64,000 nt of DNA, taken from the NCBI GenBank assembly GCA_027405735.1, contig JAPEHQ010000002.1, positions 992,001-1,056,000 on the forward strand. Reading direction: 5' to 3'. Position 1 is the stretch's first letter, and each line of letters begins with the position of its first letter. The position numbers and the translations under genes were made by a program. The notes below the pieces were generated by a model. That model made no database searches, was not told the origin of the DNA, and saw only the letters and a list, made by a program, of their open reading frames with translations. Source of the DNA: Mucor racemosus. Its lineage: Eukaryota > Mucoromycota > Mucoromycetes > Mucorales > Mucoraceae. This document shows positions 59,100-64,000 of the stretch, piece after piece.

Positions 59100-60890
59100 G
59101 TAAAGCATTGAATAAATTGGCTTGAGACACAGATGGCAAAAAGGTAGCAATAGGTTCCAGTTATAGCCAAGTTTATGTTTATTATGGTTTATGATATTGG
59201 AGAGGTAAGACTAAAACTTAGTTTAAAATATCTCTAGCGCAATAATTATAGAGTAAGACTATATTATCATCAAATAAACTACCACATAATATTAATATGT
59301 ACCACGTTTTACAGTAATAACCTTGAATCAAGTGGGTACAGCATCGTAAATCCTTTAAAAAGTTCTCAAGTATTATAAAATCTCTTATTTTTAAGGCTTA
59401 CAAGGCTTATAAGCGGAATATTAATTCAGAAAATTATTTTTGTCCAGATCATCAATTTTGACATTTTTCAAAAAAAAATTTCTGATTTTGAAGATTTAGA
59501 GTTAAGTATACTACTCATTATAAAAACAAAAAATATACGCATATACAAACTTTCGTGCTCTATTTGCTCAATAAAAAATAATAAAGCTTTTTATTGCAAA
59601 ATATTACATGTGTGCTGAACTAGGATACTATTTCCCCACATAAGAAATTAAATGTTATCTCACATAAAACCATGCTCTAATATTTCAATAGAGATAACAT
59701 GAATTTAACAGTAAATACAGAAAGTATTAGTAATTTAACATATAAATAAAATAGACCGAATCATAAACAAAGCAAATTGATTCATAAAATAAGCTGAAGA
59801 AACACATAGATCAAAGTAAGGATTGCTCTATGCGGATCATTAACAAATATGCCAAAAACGGGCATTAAAAGACCGCCTTGATTATGTAAATCAAGAAGCT
59901 CAATATAAACTTTAAAATCACAAACAAACTAATTGATTTACCAAAAAGAATAAACATATGGATATTGCATGAAGACAATGGAATCATGCTTCAATCATTT
60001 AATAAGTAGCATGATGATATATGTATGGAATGCAGCATTGTCTGATTCGCATGTTAAACATCACGGTTTGACAGAAGTCCTAAGTTGGTAATTCGGTTAT
60101 TCCTAATTCTGATAGATCACTGACAGTTACGGTGCAACTCCCAGATATAACAAAAGCACAACTAATATAAATAGAGTAGAAATATAGACCTATTGCACAC
60201 TATCCATTTTTTGAATAAAGAAGGATTTAAACTGTATCTTTTTTCAAAGCTTTTATTTTACATTTTACTGCAACATGAAAATCTTTTAACCAAAAATCCA
60301 TTTTTGGGGCAAAAGTACAAATTTTCATTACTTGACATTTAATATTAAGCTTTTATAAAATGTGTATTAGTCATGGCTACAATTTTCTCTCACAATGTAG
60401 TATATTTAAACGTTGATTTTGGTATCAAAATTTGATTTTTCTGATTTTTGACCAAAATCATGAGTGTTGGTAAGGGTAAAATGAATCCCGAAAATGTCCG
60501 CTAAAAAAACTGAATTTTCAGACCAGACATGGTTAAATGTAATAAAAAATTAAAAAAAAGAAACACTTTTTTATTTAAAACTTAGGTATGCCATACTATA
60601 AGAGACTTACCCATTCGACCTTACTGTGCTCAATCACGGCATCGCTCTACGGGCTCGCTTTTCCAATTTTTTAGTGAATGTATGATATGATACACGCGTT
60701 TTCTGTTAAAAAAAATGTATGTTTCAATGATAACAGATATTGTTTATTTTGTTTGATTTATGGTTCATGCGTTGTGATGCTGCTTTTAAATTGGTTGAAA
60801 TGAGCAATTTAACAGGGTTTTAATTGGACTAAGTAATGTAAAGCCTTGAAAATCCATTTCTACGTGTGTTGTTTCTCTCGTTTTGTTTTC
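59100..60890 (-). repeat. Dispersed repeat, copy B (inverse of 22846-23800)
   Basis: Matches copy A along its length after removal of the solo LTR (59611-60272) and of a 120-bp block near 60665-60790. Whether copy A lost or copy B gained the 120 bp is unknown. Confidence 0.8.
59611..60272 (+). mobile_element. Solo LTR, 662 bp, with 5-bp target duplication
   Basis: Begins TGTGCTGAACTAGG and ends TTTTACTGCA, so TG...CA. ACATG flanks both sides (59606-59610 and 60273-60277), while copy A of the host repeat has one ACATG at this point and no insert. Inside, near the 3' end, are TATAAATAG (about 60168) and AATAAA (about 60214), the promoter and polyadenylation signals expected of an LTR. No internal retrotransposon sequence remains, so it arose by LTR-LTR recombination. 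Superfamily (Ty1 or Ty3) unknown. Confidence 0.8.
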
Positions 60891-61937
60891 ATACTCCAAT
60901 GATATATTTACCCTTTGATAAGGCATATCAGACTATCAAGCTTGTATTCTTTTGTTTTATCTGAATACGCATTCTAACAACATAAGAAACTAATGTTTTT
61001 AATAAAAGTAGCAGTCTATATTAAAGACTGATATTTTCATTTAAACGCATTTTAAAATCAAATATCATTATATACTATTGCATTATTGAACGCATTTCTT
61101 CATTACCAGATCAAATCAAAGGCAATGATATTTATACCTAATCAATGAGAAGCTAGAATTGGCTACAAACCCATGAAATGTTCCAAAAAAGTGATAAAAT
61201 TTCGAATGATATAGAAAAAAAAAGAATAATTTAATGTCTTGCCTGTCGTATATTTTCAGGATTGATAAATAGTACTTAAAAAAGAATACAATTATAAAAG
61301 AATGAGTCATTAATCAGTTCTTTTACTGTATAATAAAAACAAGATATCGTTTATTTAGATATAAAAGCACGGCCTTTTATATTGATTTGACATTGAGATC
61401 CTCAGGTTTAATTTAAGGCACCATCGAACCATTAGATCTGCTTGATAGTAATCTATGGATTGAAATAAATCAATCATAATTTAACCGTTCTTGCAGAGCT
61501 TGTGAGTTGTCTTGTTTCAATGCTGCACTAAATGTGCTTTGATGTTGATTTGATAGCTACTTGATTGGTTGACCTCTGGGATGAAATAATATGGTGTCAT
61601 AATTGAGGTCCAAGCGTTCTTGGTAATTACTGGATTAAACTTGACATGCTAGGAGTTTCTTATATCCGATATCCAGACTTGCACTTCGATACATGTCGTA
61701 GTCAATAGATTGTAAGATGTATTGATACTGTAGAAGGTGATAATGTATGATACTAGTAGGAGGTGGAATACAACATTGCCTAATAACCATAGTTCTTATT
61801 GTAGCTATATTTGAAAACAAATCTTTTTACAGCTGACAACAATGGTAAATTTTTTTAAACTTTATATGTGATAAAGTAACATTTATAACCTTAGATTTGG
61901 CTTGCATATAAATTTAAGCAGCAAATGTTATTTAAGT

Positions 61938-62081
61938 TTATGCTCGAGCAAAAATCATTGTTGCTGTAAACATTATTATAGCTATAAGCATATTTACGAA
62001 TGGTGAGAATCGTAAATATATTGGTTCTTGCATGTATTGTTCTACATCAACAACGTATTGAGTTGTATTATTGTCTATAAT
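61938..62081 (-). CDS. Possible terminal exon with C-terminal membrane segment
   Basis: Between a TATAG acceptor and a stop: IIDNNTTQYVVDVEQYMQEP, then YLRFSPF and a hydrophobic end (MLIAIIMFTATMIFA). Lies in the spacer of the palindrome. No upstream exon found, so it may be a fragment. Confidence 0.25.
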   Translation of the reverse strand: MIDNNTTQYVVDVEQYMQEPIYLRFSPFVNMLIAIIMFTATMIFARA

Positions 62082-62666
62082 CTATATTAAATAAAAGCAA
62101 ATGTAATTTAAAACCCCATTCCAGTAAAAAAAATGCAATATAATTTTGAGAACGGCGCGATGCTCATGTACAAACCAATTTGTGCCCATAAATCAGCTCA
62201 TTATGCTCATAGTCAGATTTTATTATTACACACAAATAGGGATAATGATATGCTTATGGGCAATTCTACTATTATGCACACATGTGATATGTGATTAATG
62301 TCATGCATATAGACAGAATCTATAATCCTACTACAACACCTACAGGCTTTTCGTTATGCTCGTGTGCAGTTTCTTTTGTTGCGCCCATGTGCATCTTATC
62401 TTTTTAGCCATTATTCAGTGGCGCAACAACTCATGAGGCTATAGTGTGTAGCCCATCTGGGCACAAAAAAATTATCTAGTGCAGCACAGGTCTGCCGTAG
62501 TGCCTTCTATATATAAATCCTTTAAATTTGTGATGTTATGGATTTTTTTTTTAATCCGGTTATATCATTTTATACGTTTCAAGTTAAATCCGTTATTACG
62601 CTAATAATGTTGTAGGTTGTATTTATGTTTTACTTAAAATAAGCCTTTGGATAATTAATAGCAATA

Positions 62667-62720
62667 CAGTCGAACCTTAATTTTTGTATAAAATTTCGAT
62701 ACCTGCATCTTCTTATAACT
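62667..62720. repeat. Possible pogo/Tc1-like inverted-repeat end
   Basis: TACAGTCGAACCTTAATTTT resembles the TA-CAGTYGAACCT ends of fungal pogo-like transposons, as I recall them. No matching second end was found in the window. Confidence 0.35.
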
Positions 62721-63239
62721 GTTTGGAATATTTAAACAGCAGCGTCCGGGCTGTCCGGTAATTTTTTCGAGAAATTTAAAGCTTGGAAATATCATTAGAT
62801 GGCCGCCTCCGGAGATTGCTCGGCTTTTTTTTTTGGAAGAGTGACCATTGGCAAAAATATGAATCATATACTATGCTGTATGCCACCAAGTACCATAAGT
62901 TATCATCTTCTATAGTATCAATATATCTTACAATCTATTGACTGACTACGACGACATATATTGAAGTCCAAAGTCTTGATATTGAATATAAGAAATTCCT
63001 AGCGTACTAAGTTTATTCGTCAATAAAACAAGAGCGTTTGGGCCTCAATTATGGCACCATATTATTTCATCTCAGCGATTAATCGATCAAGTAGCTATTA
63101 AATCAACATCCAAGCACATTTAGTGCAGCATTAAAACAAGGCAACTCACAAGCTCTGAAAGCACGGTTAAATTATGATTGATCCATTTCAATCCATAGAT
63201 TACTATCAAACAGGTCTAATGGTTCGATAGTGCCTTAAA

Positions 63240-64000
63240 TTACATCTGAGGATCTCAATGTCAAATTAATATAAAAGGCCATAGTTTTATGTTTAAATAA
63301 ACGATAATATCTTGTTTTTATTATACAGTTGAAGAACTGATTCATTACTCATTCTCTTTTAATTGTATTCTTTTTGAAGTACTATTTATTAAACCTGAAA
63401 ATATATGACAGAATGGGTGAATATAAATGTATAAAGCAAAGCTTGCTTTTGAATCAAAGTATTAATTATTCTAATCAACATCAATAGGTTCAAAAATTAT
63501 AGTTAAGTGCAATCATTGCTATGTATTAAATTGCATAAATTGATATACAGAAAACTCTTAATGCATTTATTCTTTTTTTTGACAATGCTACAAATCATCG
63601 TTCAATATGACTGAATATTAATGAATTAGAAAAATACAACTGGTAAAAAACTGATATCCAAAAATGTACATCGAGGCCAAGATTGATAAAAAGTGCATTC
63701 ATTGTGTAGTGGAAATTGCAACATTTTGAAGGGTAGAAATTACAGGAGCAAGACGTTGTATTTGCCTCATGATTTTTATTAAAAGGGTTTAAGAGCATAC
63801 TTTATCATACTTACTTCGATGCTAAATATTCACCATATGCTATTACTATCATCTTGTTTTTTATTTAATAGCTGTATTATTAAAAATCAAGCTTTTCATA
63901 GCTTGTAACAAGGACAATGGGATTTTTCAGATTTTAGATTGACATTTATCATAAGGCGCGATGATGATACGTTTAAAACTATTGTAGATCGAACCAGTCA
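63240..64000 (+). repeat. Direct repeat R1, copy 2 (runs off window)
   Basis: Matches 58285-59050 with scattered substitutions and small indels (for example TATCTTG against AATATCTTG near 63305). Confidence 0.85.

Larger units (their letters stand above)
61235..63415. repeat. Long imperfect palindrome (arms about 510 bp, spacer about 1.15 kb)
   Basis: Left arm about 61235-61745 is the reverse complement of right arm about 62905-63415, with roughly 85-90% agreement by eye. Landmark pairs: the ATCTTACAATCTATTGACT word, GAGGTCCAAGCG/GCGTTTGGGCCTC, and GCTTGTGAGTTG/CAACTCACAAGC. The right arm continues into repeat R1 copy 2. Confidence 0.8.
57097..64000. other. 6.9-kb gene-poor repeat region to window end
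   Basis: Contents: ENT promoter; 58103-58210, a short exon-like piece on - (VLTIATGAYLDPYLARTDEF before a GTAAT donor); 58285-59050, direct repeat of 63240-64000; 59100-60890, dispersed repeat copy B with solo LTR; 61235-63415, long imperfect palindrome. No complete gene. Confidence 0.6.

Noticed and set aside
1..64000. CRISPR arrays, bacterial operons, rRNA or tRNA genes
   Set aside because: No regularly spaced repeats and no tRNA B-box with a foldable acceptor stem were found by eye; the gene structure is eukaryotic.

Overview
The window looks like nuclear DNA of an early-diverging filamentous fungus, most likely Mucoromycota (Mucorales-like). The evidence is AT-rich DNA, many 50-90 bp introns with GTAAGT/TAG borders, fungal proteins such as an Abp2-type ARS-binding protein and Sld2, and Fanzor-bearing transposons. 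The exact species cannot be told from the sequence.

Housekeeping genes sit in three clusters. 1-10.2 kb: BAG-domain cochaperone (partial, -), ribosome-biogenesis GTPase Lsg1 (-), Sel1-repeat protein (+), RidA deaminase (-) and heterotrimeric G-protein beta subunit (-). 30.4-46.9 kb: a 966-aa multi-KH RNA-binding protein (-), Abp2-like protein (-) and an aminoadipate/aromatic aminotransferase (-), separated by repeats. 49.1-57.1 kb: NT5DC-type HAD 5'-nucleotidase-like protein (+), Sld2 replication factor (+), two small fungal proteins of unknown function (-) and an ENT nucleoside transporter (-). Most gene models were checked by summing exon lengths to an intact reading frame.

The most striking region is 11.1-21.4 kb. 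A MYST histone acetyltransferase gene is split by a 9,133-bp element (11770-20902). The element has inverted ends CTGTAAYGGTATA and a TA target duplication; removing it with one TA rejoins the MYST reading frame exactly. Inside are two diverged Fanzor-like (eukaryotic TnpB/OMEGA RNA-guided nuclease family) genes of about 1,160 codons. They lie head to head, each with the same two introns and each ending about 170 bp from an element tip. One has a single 1-nt frameshift; the other has three stops and a 7-bp duplication. No transposase was recognised in the element. The MYST gene itself lacks its acetyl-CoA-binding core, a loss that seems to predate the insertion.

The rest (21.4-28 kb, 34-41 kb, 47-49 kb, 57-64 kb) is AT-rich, gene-poor and made of old dispersed repeats. 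Visible structures are a 1,254-bp TIR element nested in an older repeat (38764-40017), a 662-bp solo LTR nested in another (59611-60272), a long imperfect palindrome (61.2-63.4 kb), repeated 28-30 bp palindromes, and a Tc1/mariner-derived ORF that is open but has lost catalytic residues (28162-29016).
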